Assembly (NCBI RefSeq): GCF_900120165.1
Contig: NZ_LT635475.1
Span: forward strand, 434,001 to 498,000
Length of the DNA: 64,000 nt
Direction of reading: 5' to 3'
From: Ezakiella massiliensis
Lineage (GTDB): Bacteria; Bacillota; Clostridia; Tissierellales; Peptoniphilaceae
Positions 1-7,494 of this stretch are shown here, one piece after another. Under the pieces are notes generated by a model. It ran no database searches, was not told where the DNA came from, and saw only the letters and a program-made list of their open reading frames with translations. The position numbers and the translations under genes are program-made. Every line of letters begins with the position of its first letter. Within the stretch, counting starts at the first letter, position 1.

Positions 1-1056
1 CGTAATGACGGCGAAGATTTGATTTCTGTTTTGAAAGACAAAGGTTATACCTTTATTACAAAACGTGACGAACTTTTAAACACAAAAGCAGACAAGCTTT
101 GGGGTTTATTTGCTAAAAAAGACTTGGCCTACGACCTTGAAGCTGATAAAACAGTTGAACCAAGCCTAGAAGAAATGACAAAGAAAGCTATTGAAATCCT
201 TTCAAAGAATGAAAACGGATTCTTCTTGATTGTTGAAGGTTCTGAAATCGACTGGGCTGGACACTCAAACGACCCTATTAATATGGTTGGCGACATCCTT
301 GCCTATGACAAGGCTGTTAAAGCTGCCCTTGATTTTGCTAAGACAAATAAAGATACAGTAGTTATTTCAGCTGCTGACCACGGCACCGGTGGAATCACGA
401 TGGGTAACTACCACACAAGTGGAACTTACACAAAAAATAAACTTGGCTACTACACAGACCTTATTAAAAATGCCAAGGGCGGAGCTTTAAAAGCTTCAAG
501 CGAATTAGATGAAGACCGTACAAATATCAGAGAAGTTGTTAAAAAATACTTTGGCATAACAGACCTAACTGATGAAGAAGTTAAATTTATCAAGGAATAT
601 GATAGCGCTGAATCAGGAATTGGCCTTATGATAAGTGAACGTTCAGGAATTGGCTGGACAACTCACGGCCACGTTGGTGGAGATATTGGTCTCTACTGCT
701 ACAGTTCAAATCCAAATGTCCCTGCACTTTCAGGAACTATTATGAACAATGAAATTGGTGAGTACATTGCAAGAGTTATGAACTTTGACTTAGATGCACT
801 AAGTGAAAAACTATTTGTTCCAGCTCGTCCAGCTCTTGAAGCTAAAGGCGCAAAGATTCAATGGAAAAACGTATCAGAAAATAAAGAAAAGAAAAACCAC
901 GAACTAATTGTTACTAAGGGTTCAAACACTTACCGCTTCCCTGTTAACAAAAATATTGTTTATGTAAATGGTCAAGTAAAAGAATTTGACGGATTGACTT
1001 TGTTTAATGAAAAGGCTGTATTCCTACCAAAAGCAGCTATTGACCTAGTAAAATAA
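1..1056 (+). CDS. Alkaline phosphatase (phoA family), 5'-truncated, with extra C-terminal domain
   Basis: The reading frame is open from base 1, so the start lies outside the window; 351 residues are visible. It hydrolyses phosphate monoesters outside the membrane. Family motifs seen are EGSEIDWAGHSNDP (metal-binding Asp/His region), SAADHGTGGIT (Asp-His metal ligands) and the late WTTHGHVGG histidine. The phosphatase core ends near DLDALSEKLF. The last 75 or so residues (from FVPARPALEAKG to the end) look like a copper-amine-oxidase-N-like or stalk beta domain, the kind found on clostridial surface enzymes; a related domain occurs in the amidase at 34581-36701. The nucleophile Ser and any signal peptide are in the missing part. 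It is the first plus-strand gene and faces the fet operon, with a shared terminator between them. The family is clear; the exact substrate is not. Confidence 0.9.
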   Translation, partial: RNDGEDLISVLKDKGYTFITKRDELLNTKADKLWGLFAKKDLAYDLEADKTVEPSLEEMTKKAIEILSKNENGFFLIVEGSEIDWAGHSNDPINMVGDILAYDKAVKAALDFAKTNKDTVVISAADHGTGGITMGNYHTSGTYTKNKLGYYTDLIKNAKGGALKASSELDEDRTNIREVVKKYFGITDLTDEEVKFIKEYDSAESGIGLMISERSGIGWTTHGHVGGDIGLYCYSSNPNVPALSGTIMNNEIGEYIARVMNFDLDALSEKLFVPARPALEAKGAKIQWKNVSENKEKKNHELIVTKGSNTYRFPVNKNIVYVNGQVKEFDGLTLFNEKAVFLPKAAIDLVK

Positions 1057-1096
1057 GACAATCTTTTTCATAAAACCTAAGAAAAATTTTTCCAAT

Positions 1097-1130
1097 ATAA
1101 AATCGACGGACTATACTCCGTCGATTTTAT
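1097..1130. terminator. Bidirectional terminator between alkaline phosphatase and fetB
   Basis: A perfect 14-bp stem (ATAAAATCGACGGA and its complement) closes a 6-base loop. The A/T flanks give a U-rich tail on both strands. It sits between two convergent genes. Confidence 0.85.
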
Positions 1131-1149
1131 ATTTACATATTTTTTAAAC

Positions 1150-1935
1150 TTAATCTAATTCTTCCACTCTCAATTGCGCATCTTTATTAAACAGGAGCTT
1201 TCTTGCCATCTCTAAAAATAAAAATGTAGAGATTACTACGCTGCCAAAAATTCCTAGCATGATAGAAATCTGATAAAAAATTGCAGTAAGTGGTGACTCG
1301 CCTGATATAATTTGCCCAGCCATCATACCTGGCAAAAATACTATGCCCATACCAAGCATAGAATTCATTGTTGGAAGTATACTTGCGTTTAAGGCGTTTT
1401 TAAAGTTTTCATCCACAGCATCGTGTGGACTAGCCCCAAGCATAAGCGCCCCCTCAATTTTTACTCTTTGCGATTTAATTTCCTTGGTCAATGAGTTAAT
1501 GGCTAGTGTTAGAGCCGTCATGGTGTTCCCTATAAGCATACCCCCAAGTGTAATAATGTATTGAGGATTGTACCAGGGTTTTAATTTGATAACTATTAAA
1601 ATAAAATAAATTAAGCACAGTAAACTTCCTGCGACCATTGATATGGCAATTGTTTTAGTAAAATGCAAAGACTTTATTCCACTTCTTTTTCTTATATTAT
1701 AAATTGCAAATATCTCCATAACAGATAAGATTATAATTGTATAAATCGCCTTTGGATTATCAAAAACCATCTGGAGTACATAGGCTGTTATGAGAAGTTG
1801 CAGGGTCATCCTAAAGCCAGAGATAAAAATCAATTTTTCTTTTTTTATACCGGTCAATTTAGAAATAACTAAAGCTATTATTACATAAACATAAGCGATG
1901 AGAACCGAGTAAATATTTACACTTTCACTATTCAT
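1150..1935 (-). CDS. fetB: FetB/UPF0014-family ABC permease
   Basis: This 261-residue polytopic membrane protein has about seven hydrophobic segments and belongs to the UPF0014/FetB (YbbM) family. The Escherichia coli homologue works with FetA to export iron and protect against oxidative stress. Family-like features are the central segment GALMLGASPHDAVDENFKNAL followed by LPTMNSMLGMGIVFLPGMMAGQI, which are among the best conserved parts of UPF0014. It overlaps the end of fetA by 8 bases, so the pair is translationally coupled. The substrate in this organism is inferred from the family only. Confidence 0.88.
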   Translation of the reverse strand: MNSESVNIYSVLIAYVYVIIALVISKLTGIKKEKLIFISGFRMTLQLLITAYVLQMVFDNPKAIYTIIILSVMEIFAIYNIRKRSGIKSLHFTKTIAISMVAGSLLCLIYFILIVIKLKPWYNPQYIITLGGMLIGNTMTALTLAINSLTKEIKSQRVKIEGALMLGASPHDAVDENFKNALNASILPTMNSMLGMGIVFLPGMMAGQIISGESPLTAIFYQISIMLGIFGSVVISTFLFLEMARKLLFNKDAQLRVEELD

Positions 1936-2566
1936 CTTTCATCACCCTTCCTTCATCTATCATCACAATATTATCAGAAATGTTTTTTGAAATCTCATCT
2001 GAGTGGGTTACCATAATTATTGTTTGGTCTTTTTCTTTGGCAATCTGCGATATTTTTTCTATAGTATTGTTGGCAAGTTCGCTATCGAGGGCTGAGCTTG
2101 GCTCATCCAGCAAATAGACATCTGGCTCCATGGCTATTACCCTGGCTATAGCAATCCTTTGCTTTTCTCCACCAGAAAAATCACTGGGATCATCATCCAA
2201 ATTTTTATCGAGCTCTACATAGTCCAAGAGTTCTCTTAATTTTTTATCATCTGCCAATTCTTTTTTGGCAAATTTTAGCCCATGATTCAAATTGTCCCGC
2301 ACATTTCCGGGAAAAATTATCGGCTGCTGGCCAAGCATAACCACTTTTCTGCGAAGTTTTACGGCGTCCATGGCTTTTATATTTTCTCCATGATAATAAA
2401 CATCTCCGCTCGTAGGTGTGATCATCTTGTTTAGAGCTAACATCAAAGTTGTTTTACCGCTGCCACTTTTGCCTATAATCGACGTTATCCCCTTATAAAA
2501 AGTGAGGCTTGGAATATCTAAAATATCTTTAAATTTTAAATTTTTTAATTCAAATACTTTTTCCAT
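1928..2566 (-). CDS. fetA: FetA-type ABC transporter ATPase
   Basis: This 212-residue ATP-binding subunit partners the FetB permease just downstream. Walker A is GKSGSGKTT near residue 33, the signature is FSGGEKQRIAIARV, Walker B is VYLLDEPSSALD, and the switch His lies in IIMVTHSDE. It is short, as usual for FetA, and carries no membrane segment. It starts 11 bases after the Crp/Fnr regulator gene, so the three genes form one operon. Iron or metal export is inferred from the FetB partner. Confidence 0.88.
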   Translation of the reverse strand: MEKVFELKNLKFKDILDIPSLTFYKGITSIIGKSGSGKTTLMLALNKMITPTSGDVYYHGENIKAMDAVKLRRKVVMLGQQPIIFPGNVRDNLNHGLKFAKKELADDKKLRELLDYVELDKNLDDDPSDFSGGEKQRIAIARVIAMEPDVYLLDEPSSALDSELANNTIEKISQIAKEKDQTIIMVTHSDEISKNISDNIVMIDEGRVMKDE

Positions 2567-2577
2567 GCAGATTCCTT

Positions 2578-3258
2578 TTATATTGTAAGTTCAAATAGGC
2601 CATCTAAGTTTAAAATTTCTATGCCGCCCTTTGGCAAGAGTTTAATTAGGCCTATATCTTGGAAGTAGGCTAGTTTTCTGGTCAAGGTTTCCCGTGCAAG
2701 ACCCGTGAATGACCCCATTTCAGTCCGAGTAAGGTTTGGATTTACAATCCAGTTGCCATTTATAGACCTTGATCCGTGAGTTTTTATCAAATCAATAATT
2801 CCCTTGGCGACTTTCATATCTCCATTTATAACAGATAATCTATCAATCAAATCTTCTGATTTACGAATTCTAGAATAAGATTCAACAAGCATAGCCCTTA
2901 AAAAATTATTATCATTCATCAAATGCTCGTCAAAGGCAGCTTTATTTATAGTTATAACACTTGTTTCAATCAAGGCAACCCCATTATAAACATAGTGGTC
3001 ACTCGTCAAAAGATTAAGGCCTCCAACAAAGTCTCCGTTTTTATATATATACAAAATCTGCTCTCTTCCGTCAGAGAGATTCATAGTTATCTTCATAGCC
3101 CCAGTTTTTACTACATACATAACAGTGGCTGGGTCATCAGACTTAAATATATACTCACCCTTGTGATATCTTTTTAAATTAACTTCGTTACTAATGGCAT
3201 CTCTTGCCTCGTTAGATATTTCATTAAACAATGGAATGTTTTCAAAAATTTTATTAAT
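2578..3258 (-). CDS. Crp/Fnr-family transcription regulator, probable ATT start
   Basis: A cyclic-nucleotide-binding-fold N-terminal domain (YHKGEYIFKSDD ... GDFVGGLNLL) is joined to a C-terminal winged helix (LTRTEMGSFTGLARETLTRKLAYFQ). No cysteine is present, so it cannot carry an Fnr-type Fe-S cluster; the effector is unknown. It heads the operon with fetA-fetB and may control it. Start choice: the frame is open from an ATT at 3258, giving INKIFENIPLFNEIS, which matches the usual start of this family, and a GGAGGGG ribosome site lies just upstream. The first conventional codon, TTG at 3231, has no ribosome site. No ATG, GTG or TTG lies between the upstream in-frame TGA and 3231. If ATT is not used, the protein is 217 residues. 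Confidence 0.85.
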   Translation of the reverse strand: MNKIFENIPLFNEISNEARDAISNEVNLKRYHKGEYIFKSDDPATVMYVVKTGAMKITMNLSDGREQILYIYKNGDFVGGLNLLTSDHYVYNGVALIETSVITINKAAFDEHLMNDNNFLRAMLVESYSRIRKSEDLIDRLSVINGDMKVAKGIIDLIKTHGSRSINGNWIVNPNLTRTEMGSFTGLARETLTRKLAYFQDIGLIKLLPKGGIEILNLDGLFELTI

Positions 3259-3295
3259 AGTAGCCCCCTCCCCTCATTTTTATTCCAATAAATTA

Positions 3296-3324
3296 ATTAT
3301 ATCATTAGCCCAAAATTCATTCAA
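3296..3324 (-). promoter_or_regulatory. Promoter of the crp-fetA-fetB operon
   Basis: Minus-strand -35 TTGAAT (3319-3324) and -10 TATAAT (3296-3301) are 17 bases apart, and TGA before the -10 makes it an extended -10. It lies 38 bases upstream of the proposed ATT start and diverges from the rplJ promoter. Confidence 0.75.
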
Positions 3325-3372
3325 CTCCAGAAAAATAAAATCATTTAAAATTAAAGTTTTTTGCAAAAAGCC

Positions 3373-3401
3373 TTGACAAAGCTAAGGGCATATGATATTA
3401 T
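3373..3401 (+). promoter_or_regulatory. rplJ-rplL promoter
   Basis: Consensus -35 TTGACA (3373-3378) and -10 TATTAT (3396-3401) have a 17-base spacer, with TGA upstream of the -10 as an extended element. It directly precedes the L10 leader. Confidence 0.85.
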
Positions 3402-3407
3402 AATTGA

Positions 3408-3515
3408 TGTTAAGAATCGCCGAAGAAAGCAGGTAGCGTTTACGTGTAAATCCCGCCGAGGTTATTTATCAATGTTTATTTGATTTTTAGACCTCGTTTT
3501 TTCGAGGTCTTTTCT
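3408..3515 (+). ncRNA. Ribosomal protein L10 leader
   Basis: The transcript start region carries the conserved L10-leader sequence GCCGAAGAAAGCAGGT (from 3419) and the later CCCGCCGAGG, as in Firmicute rplJ leaders. Excess L10(L12)4 complex binds this RNA and represses the operon in known cases. The leader ends in a terminator-like hairpin. Confidence 0.85.
3490..3514 (+). terminator. Attenuator hairpin in the L10 leader
   Basis: GACCTCG (3490-3496) pairs with CGAGGTC (3503-3509), followed by TTTTCT. The upstream CGAGGT at 3457-3462 can also pair with ACCTCG, giving a mutually exclusive antiterminator arrangement. The pairing is visible; control by attenuation is inferred. Confidence 0.7.
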
Positions 3516-3536
3516 AATATATAAAGGAGGTGTCGC

Positions 3537-4067
3537 ATGAAAGAGGCAGTACTAAGAGAAAAACAATCAATTGTTTCTGAAATCAAAGATCGTATTGAAA
3601 GAGCAGACTCAATGGTTCTTGTAGACTACCGTGGACTAAACGTTCAAGAAGTTACAGAGTTAAGAGATAACTACCGTAAAGAAGGCGTTGAATACAAAGT
3701 TTACAAAAACACATTGATGGCACGCGCTTTTAACGAACTTGGATATGAAGAATTCACACAATTCTTAGCAGGCCCTAATGGAATTGCTTTCTCCTATGAA
3801 GATGTTGTAGGTGCAGCAAAAGTTTCAGCAGAATTTGCAAAGAAAAATGAAAAACTTGAATTAAAAGCTGGCATCGTCGATGGAAAGATTGTCGACATTA
3901 ACGAGATTAAGGCTCTGGCAGAGCTACCACCAAAGGATGTTCTGTTAGCTCGTGCATTAGCTGGTTTCAACAGCCCAATTCAAGGATTTGCAAATGTATT
4001 ACAAGGGACTATTCGTTCCCTCGTCTATGCTCTTGACGCAGTAAGAGCTAAACAAGAAGAAAATTAA
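3537..4067 (+). CDS. rplJ: 50S ribosomal protein L10
   Basis: A 176-residue L10 protein forms the base of the ribosomal stalk and anchors L7/L12 dimers. Typical features are the N-terminal [29 protein letters not shown] region, [12 protein letters not shown] and the central LLAGPNG-like [10 protein letters not shown], ending in a charged helix for L12 binding. The ATG follows an AAAGGAGGTG ribosome site at ideal spacing. rplL follows 16 bases later in the usual pair. Confidence 0.97.
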   Translation: MKEAVLREKQSIVSEIKDRIERADSMVLVDYRGLNVQEVTELRDNYRKEGVEYKVYKNTLMARAFNELGYEEFTQFLAGPNGIAFSYEDVVGAAKVSAEFAKKNEKLELKAGIVDGKIVDINEIKALAELPPKDVLLARALAGFNSPIQGFANVLQGTIRSLVYALDAVRAKQEEN

Positions 4068-4083
4068 TTTGGAGGTATTTAAA

Positions 4084-4464
4084 ATGAGTGAAAAAGTAAC
4101 ACAACTAATTGAAGATGTAAAAAATTTAACAGTTCTAGAACTAAATGATCTAGTAAAGGCATTAGAAGAAGAATTCGGAGTATCAGCAGCAGCTCCAATG
4201 GCAGTTGCAGCAGCTCCAGCAGCAGGCGGCGCAGCTCCAGCAGCAGAAGAAAAATCAGAATTCAACGTAGTTCTTAAAGAAGCTGGCGCAGAAAAGATCA
4301 AAGTTATCAAAGCAGTTAGAGAAGCTACAGGTCTTGGCTTAAAAGAAGCTAAAGAAATGGTAGACGGCGCACCTAAGACAATCAAAGAAAACGTTGCAAA
4401 AGACGAAGCTGAAGAACTAAAGAAAAAATTAGAAGAAGCTGGAGCAGTTGTAGAACTAGCTTAA
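4084..4464 (+). CDS. rplL: 50S ribosomal protein L7/L12
   Basis: This 126-residue stalk protein recruits translation factors. It has the N-terminal dimerisation helices ([21 protein letters not shown]), an alanine-rich hinge ([15 protein letters not shown]) and the conserved C-terminal domain ([22 protein letters not shown] ... [15 protein letters not shown]). The ATG at 4084 follows GGAGGT and is preferred over an in-frame upstream TTG. A strong terminator follows. Confidence 0.97.
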   Translation: MSEKVTQLIEDVKNLTVLELNDLVKALEEEFGVSAAAPMAVAAAPAAGGAAPAAEEKSEFNVVLKEAGAEKIKVIKAVREATGLGLKEAKEMVDGAPKTIKENVAKDEAEELKKKLEEAGAVVELA

Positions 4465-4480
4465 GATCTTTAAAATTTTT

Positions 4481-4507
4481 AACTCCCCTTGTGGGAGTTA
4501 TTTTTTT
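4481..4507 (+). terminator. rplJL terminator
   Basis: AACTCCC pairs with GGGAGTT around a short loop, followed by seven T residues, 16 bases after the rplL stop. Confidence 0.9.
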
Positions 4508-4528
4508 ATGTTAATTTATCCAATAAAA

Positions 4529-4571
4529 AAAGACTGGGTCTTAAAGTTTTCTTTAAGTCTCCCAGTCTTTT
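4529..4571 (-). terminator. Terminator of the murB-aro-M42 operon
   Basis: The arms AAAGACTGGG and CCCAGTCTTT form a 10-bp outer stem. On the minus strand it is followed by a run of T after the last gene of the operon. Confidence 0.85.
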
Positions 4572-4585
4572 AAATTTATCTTATT

Positions 4586-5626
4586 TTATTTATCTGCTAG
4601 TACATAGGCAATAGCTAGATCTGTTGTAGCTTTAATACCTTCTTTGTGGGTGCGTTCAAATGAGTGGGAAGCATCAACACCTGGTCCAATGAGTCCTGCT
4701 CTTGCATTTACACCTGCTCTTTGAGCTGCAGATGCGTCTGAACCATAGAATGGATAAATGTCAAGTACATATGGGATGTCATTTTCTTTTGCAAGTTTAA
4801 TAAACTTCCTCTTTAAGCCTAGATCATAAGGTCCTGTGCTATCCTTGACACAAATTGTAACCTTGTGTTCGTCAGATGTTTGTCCTTGACCTGGAGCTGC
4901 CATATCAACGGCGATAAATTCTGAAACTTCTTCAGGAATTCCTGCGCTTGATCCGTGGCCAACTTCTTCATAGTTAGAAATGAAGAGATAAGTTGTGCGT
5001 GGTGGAACAATATTATTTTCCTTTAGGTATTTAGCAATTCCAATCAATGAAATTACGCAGGCCTTGTCGTCTAAGTGTCTGCTCTTTAAATATCCAGAAT
5101 CAAATAGTTTTGTGCCTGTATTATAATAAACAAAATCGCCTACTTGAATACCTAGGTCTTCTAGGTCTTTTTTATTTCTTGCGACTTCATCAATTCTAAT
5201 TTCAAGATTTTCGTCATTTCTTTCGATGTTTTGAGTTTTGGCTCCGTGAACGTGTGAGCTTGCAGCTGTAGTCATAATTGTGCCTGGGATTCTCTTGCCA
5301 TCTTCTGTAGCAACTTCGACTTCAAGTCCTTCAACTGTTGCCCAAGCATAGCCGCCAAGCATAGACATTTTTAGTCTGCCATTTGGTTTTAATTCCTTAA
5401 CCATAGCGCCAAGAGTATCAACGTGTGAGCTTAATAAAATTGCATCATCTTTGTTCTTGCCTTCGATCTTAGCAAGCAAAGCTCCTTTTCTGGTATATTC
5501 CACATGGCAATATTTTTCAAGTTCTGATTTTACTAAATCAACTGCTGCCTTTGTGTCACCTGTTGGTGATGGAGTTTCCAATAGTTTTACCCCAAAATCA
5601 ATTAAATAATCTAAATCGTATTTCAT
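4586..5626 (-). CDS. M42-family metallopeptidase (aminopeptidase)
   Basis: A 346-residue cytoplasmic di-metal aminopeptidase of the M42 (glutamyl aminopeptidase/TET/FrvX-like) family. Metal ligands and catalytic residues are visible in LLSSHVDTLG (His, Asp), SRHLDDKACV (bridging Asp), ISNYEEVGHGSS (catalytic Glu pair), FIAVDMAAPG (Asp) and VDASHSFERTH (late His). Start: ATG at 5626 follows AGAGGAGGTAATT; an in-frame start 16 codons upstream lacks a site. It is the last gene of the aro operon, 28 bases after aroQ. It probably releases N-terminal residues from imported peptides; substrate preference cannot be read from sequence. Confidence 0.9.
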   Translation of the reverse strand: MKYDLDYLIDFGVKLLETPSPTGDTKAAVDLVKSELEKYCHVEYTRKGALLAKIEGKNKDDAILLSSHVDTLGAMVKELKPNGRLKMSMLGGYAWATVEGLEVEVATEDGKRIPGTIMTTAASSHVHGAKTQNIERNDENLEIRIDEVARNKKDLEDLGIQVGDFVYYNTGTKLFDSGYLKSRHLDDKACVISLIGIAKYLKENNIVPPRTTYLFISNYEEVGHGSSAGIPEEVSEFIAVDMAAPGQGQTSDEHKVTICVKDSTGPYDLGLKRKFIKLAKENDIPYVLDIYPFYGSDASAAQRAGVNARAGLIGPGVDASHSFERTHKEGIKATTDLAIAYVLADK

Positions 5627-5654
5627 AATTACCTCCTCTGTTCTCTTACCCATT

Positions 5655-6083
5655 TTATAAAGAAAAATAATCACAAATAGCTTTTACCGCTAAATAATAT
5701 GACTTTTCTCCCATACCCATAATTATTGCGTCTGCCCCACCGCTTGTCGTCATTTGCTGGCGGAAGTCTTCCCTCTTATAGACATTGGTCATGTGGACTT
5801 CAACTTTAAACTTGTCCTCCTTGGCCCTCAAGGCATCGTAAATAGCCAGGCTATAGTGAGTATAAGCTCCTGGATTAATTATAAGCGCATCATAGTCCTT
5901 TTCCATAAGAGCGTCTATAATTTCCCCTTCGCTATTAGTTGCCAGCATTTCTATTTGAACCTGATCAGAAATTTGATTCATAGACTCATAGATTTCATCA
6001 ATAGTCTTTGAACCGTAAATATCCTTTTCCCTTTGGCCCAAATATTTTAAATTTGCTCCTAATATAAATAATATTTTCTTCAT
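5655..6083 (-). CDS. aroQ: 3-Dehydroquinate dehydratase, type II
   Basis: This 142-residue type II enzyme converts 3-dehydroquinate to 3-dehydroshikimate. Near-family motifs are LGQREKDIYG (catalytic Arg and Tyr loop), INPGAYTHYSLAIYDAL (Asn and substrate-binding loop), VEVHMTN (His) and FRQQ. The Asn of the usual QSNxEGE motif is present as TNSEGEIID. The fold length matches the family. It overlaps aroK by 4 bases. Confidence 0.9.
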   Translation of the reverse strand: MKKILFILGANLKYLGQREKDIYGSKTIDEIYESMNQISDQVQIEMLATNSEGEIIDALMEKDYDALIINPGAYTHYSLAIYDALRAKEDKFKVEVHMTNVYKREDFRQQMTTSGGADAIIMGMGEKSYYLAVKAICDYFSL

Positions 6084-6574
6084 ATTGACTCCTCTTTTAT
6101 TTTTTTTATTATTACATTCACAGTAGCCTCAACTGTTTCTCCAGTCACGACAAAGTCTGCTGTTGATAAATACTTATCCCGCCTTTTATCAGATAGGGTC
6201 TTTAAATTTTCATAAGGCTTGTCTTTTAAAAGCGGCCGCGTAGTCTCATCGAGGTCTTTCAAGATATCCTCAACAGACCTGTCTAAAAATATTACATAAT
6301 GGTCTTTGAGTAAGTCTAAATTACAAGACCTTTCTACTACTCCCCCACCACTTGCAAGAATTATATTTTCTTTGTCGAGTAAAGCCTCTAAAGTCTCTGT
6401 TTCAAGATTTCTGAAATATTCTTCACCATTTTTAAAAATTTCATTTATAGACTTGCCATGGGATTTTTCTATTTCAAGATCTGAATCAAAAAATTCTCTA
6501 TTTATTTTTTCTGAAAGAAATTTTCCAACAGTGGTCTTGCCGCTGCCAGGTAATCCGATTAAAACAATGTTCAT
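6080..6574 (-). CDS. aroK: Shikimate kinase
   Basis: A 164-residue kinase phosphorylates shikimate at the 3-hydroxyl with ATP. Walker A is GLPGSGKTTVG at residues 7-17, DSDLEIE carries the shikimate/Mg-binding Asp, FRNLETETL the substrate Arg, ASGGGVV the glycine triad, and DETTRPLL the lid Arg. It overlaps its neighbours by 4 bases on both sides, so translation is coupled. Confidence 0.95.
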   Translation of the reverse strand: MNIVLIGLPGSGKTTVGKFLSEKINREFFDSDLEIEKSHGKSINEIFKNGEEYFRNLETETLEALLDKENIILASGGGVVERSCNLDLLKDHYVIFLDRSVEDILKDLDETTRPLLKDKPYENLKTLSDKRRDKYLSTADFVVTGETVEATVNVIIKKIKEESI

Positions 6575-7494
6575 CTGGCCCTCATCAAGAGATCAAGCAA
6601 GGCTATTTGGACCGCGCTTTCAAGGACAATTCCAACCCTATTTGCAATTTGCTTATCGTGCCTGCCCGAAGCCTTTATTGTCGTTTTGTTAAAGTCTTTA
6701 TCAAGAGTTTCCACATCTATATTTACAGTTGGAATGGCTTTTAAAAATACATTTATAACAAGTGGCATGCCATTTGTAATTCCCCCTTGGACTCCACCAT
6801 CGTGGTTGTGCTTGGTCTTAACTTTTTGATCTTCCATATAAAATTCATCCAGAGCTTCCAATGATGACATCTTGTAAGTCTCCAAGATATTTCCAAAGTT
6901 AATCCCCTTGACAGATGGAACCGAAAACAAAATATGGCTGACTACAGATTCAACCGAATCAAAAAATGGTTGACCAAGACCTGGATCAATTTTTTCGGCG
7001 ATGATTTTTATCTGAGAACCTGTATTTTCTCCAGCAAAAATTATTTCTGAAGAGATGCCGAAGTCGTTAATCTGCCTTGCGATCTCACCTGCAACCACCA
7101 AAGCCACAGTCATTCTGCCGGAAAAAACTCCACCGCCAGTCTCGTAAGCTTGGCCCTGGTATTTTATAAACTTGGAATAATCGGCGTGACCAGGCCTAAA
7201 GGCATCTTTGATATCACTATAATCAGATTTTTTTACATCTGAATTTTTTATTAATATTACAAGAGGGGATTCACTTGTATGATTGTTTTCATAACCTGAA
7301 ACAAGAACCAATTCATCCTCTTCCCTGCGCGAGGTCTCTTCAGTGCTCGTCGGCCTTCTTCTGTCCAGACTCGTCTTTATTTTTTCAAAATCTATATGAG
7401 CGCCTGCCTTTATTCCGTCAATTAAAAGGCCGACATAGTTATCGTGTGAGGCCCCAAAAATTGTAATTCTAAAATCTCTACCGTAAGTAAACAT
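6571..7494 (-). CDS. aroC: Chorismate synthase, short form
   Basis: Chorismate synthase removes phosphate from EPSP using reduced FMN. Motifs include FGASHDNYVG (family: SHG.S.G), LDRRRPTSTEETSRREED, FRPGHADYSKFIKY and YETGGGVFSGRMT, and a late GRHDKQIANRVGIVLE. At 307 residues it is shorter than the 350-390 usual for the family; the short form still retains the FMN and substrate residues. ATG at 7494 is spaced better from GAGGT than the TTG just upstream. It overlaps aroA and aroK. Confidence 0.93.
   Translation of the reverse strand: MFTYGRDFRITIFGASHDNYVGLLIDGIKAGAHIDFEKIKTSLDRRRPTSTEETSRREEDELVLVSGYENNHTSESPLVILIKNSDVKKSDYSDIKDAFRPGHADYSKFIKYQGQAYETGGGVFSGRMTVALVVAGEIARQINDFGISSEIIFAGENTGSQIKIIAEKIDPGLGQPFFDSVESVVSHILFSVPSVKGINFGNILETYKMSSLEALDEFYMEDQKVKTKHNHDGGVQGGITNGMPLVINVFLKAIPTVNIDVETLDKDFNKTTIKASGRHDKQIANRVGIVLESAVQIALLDLLMRAR

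Noticed and set aside
3999..4385. 128-codon minus-strand open frame over rplL
   Set aside because: It mirrors the alanine-rich rplL hinge and has no ribosome site.
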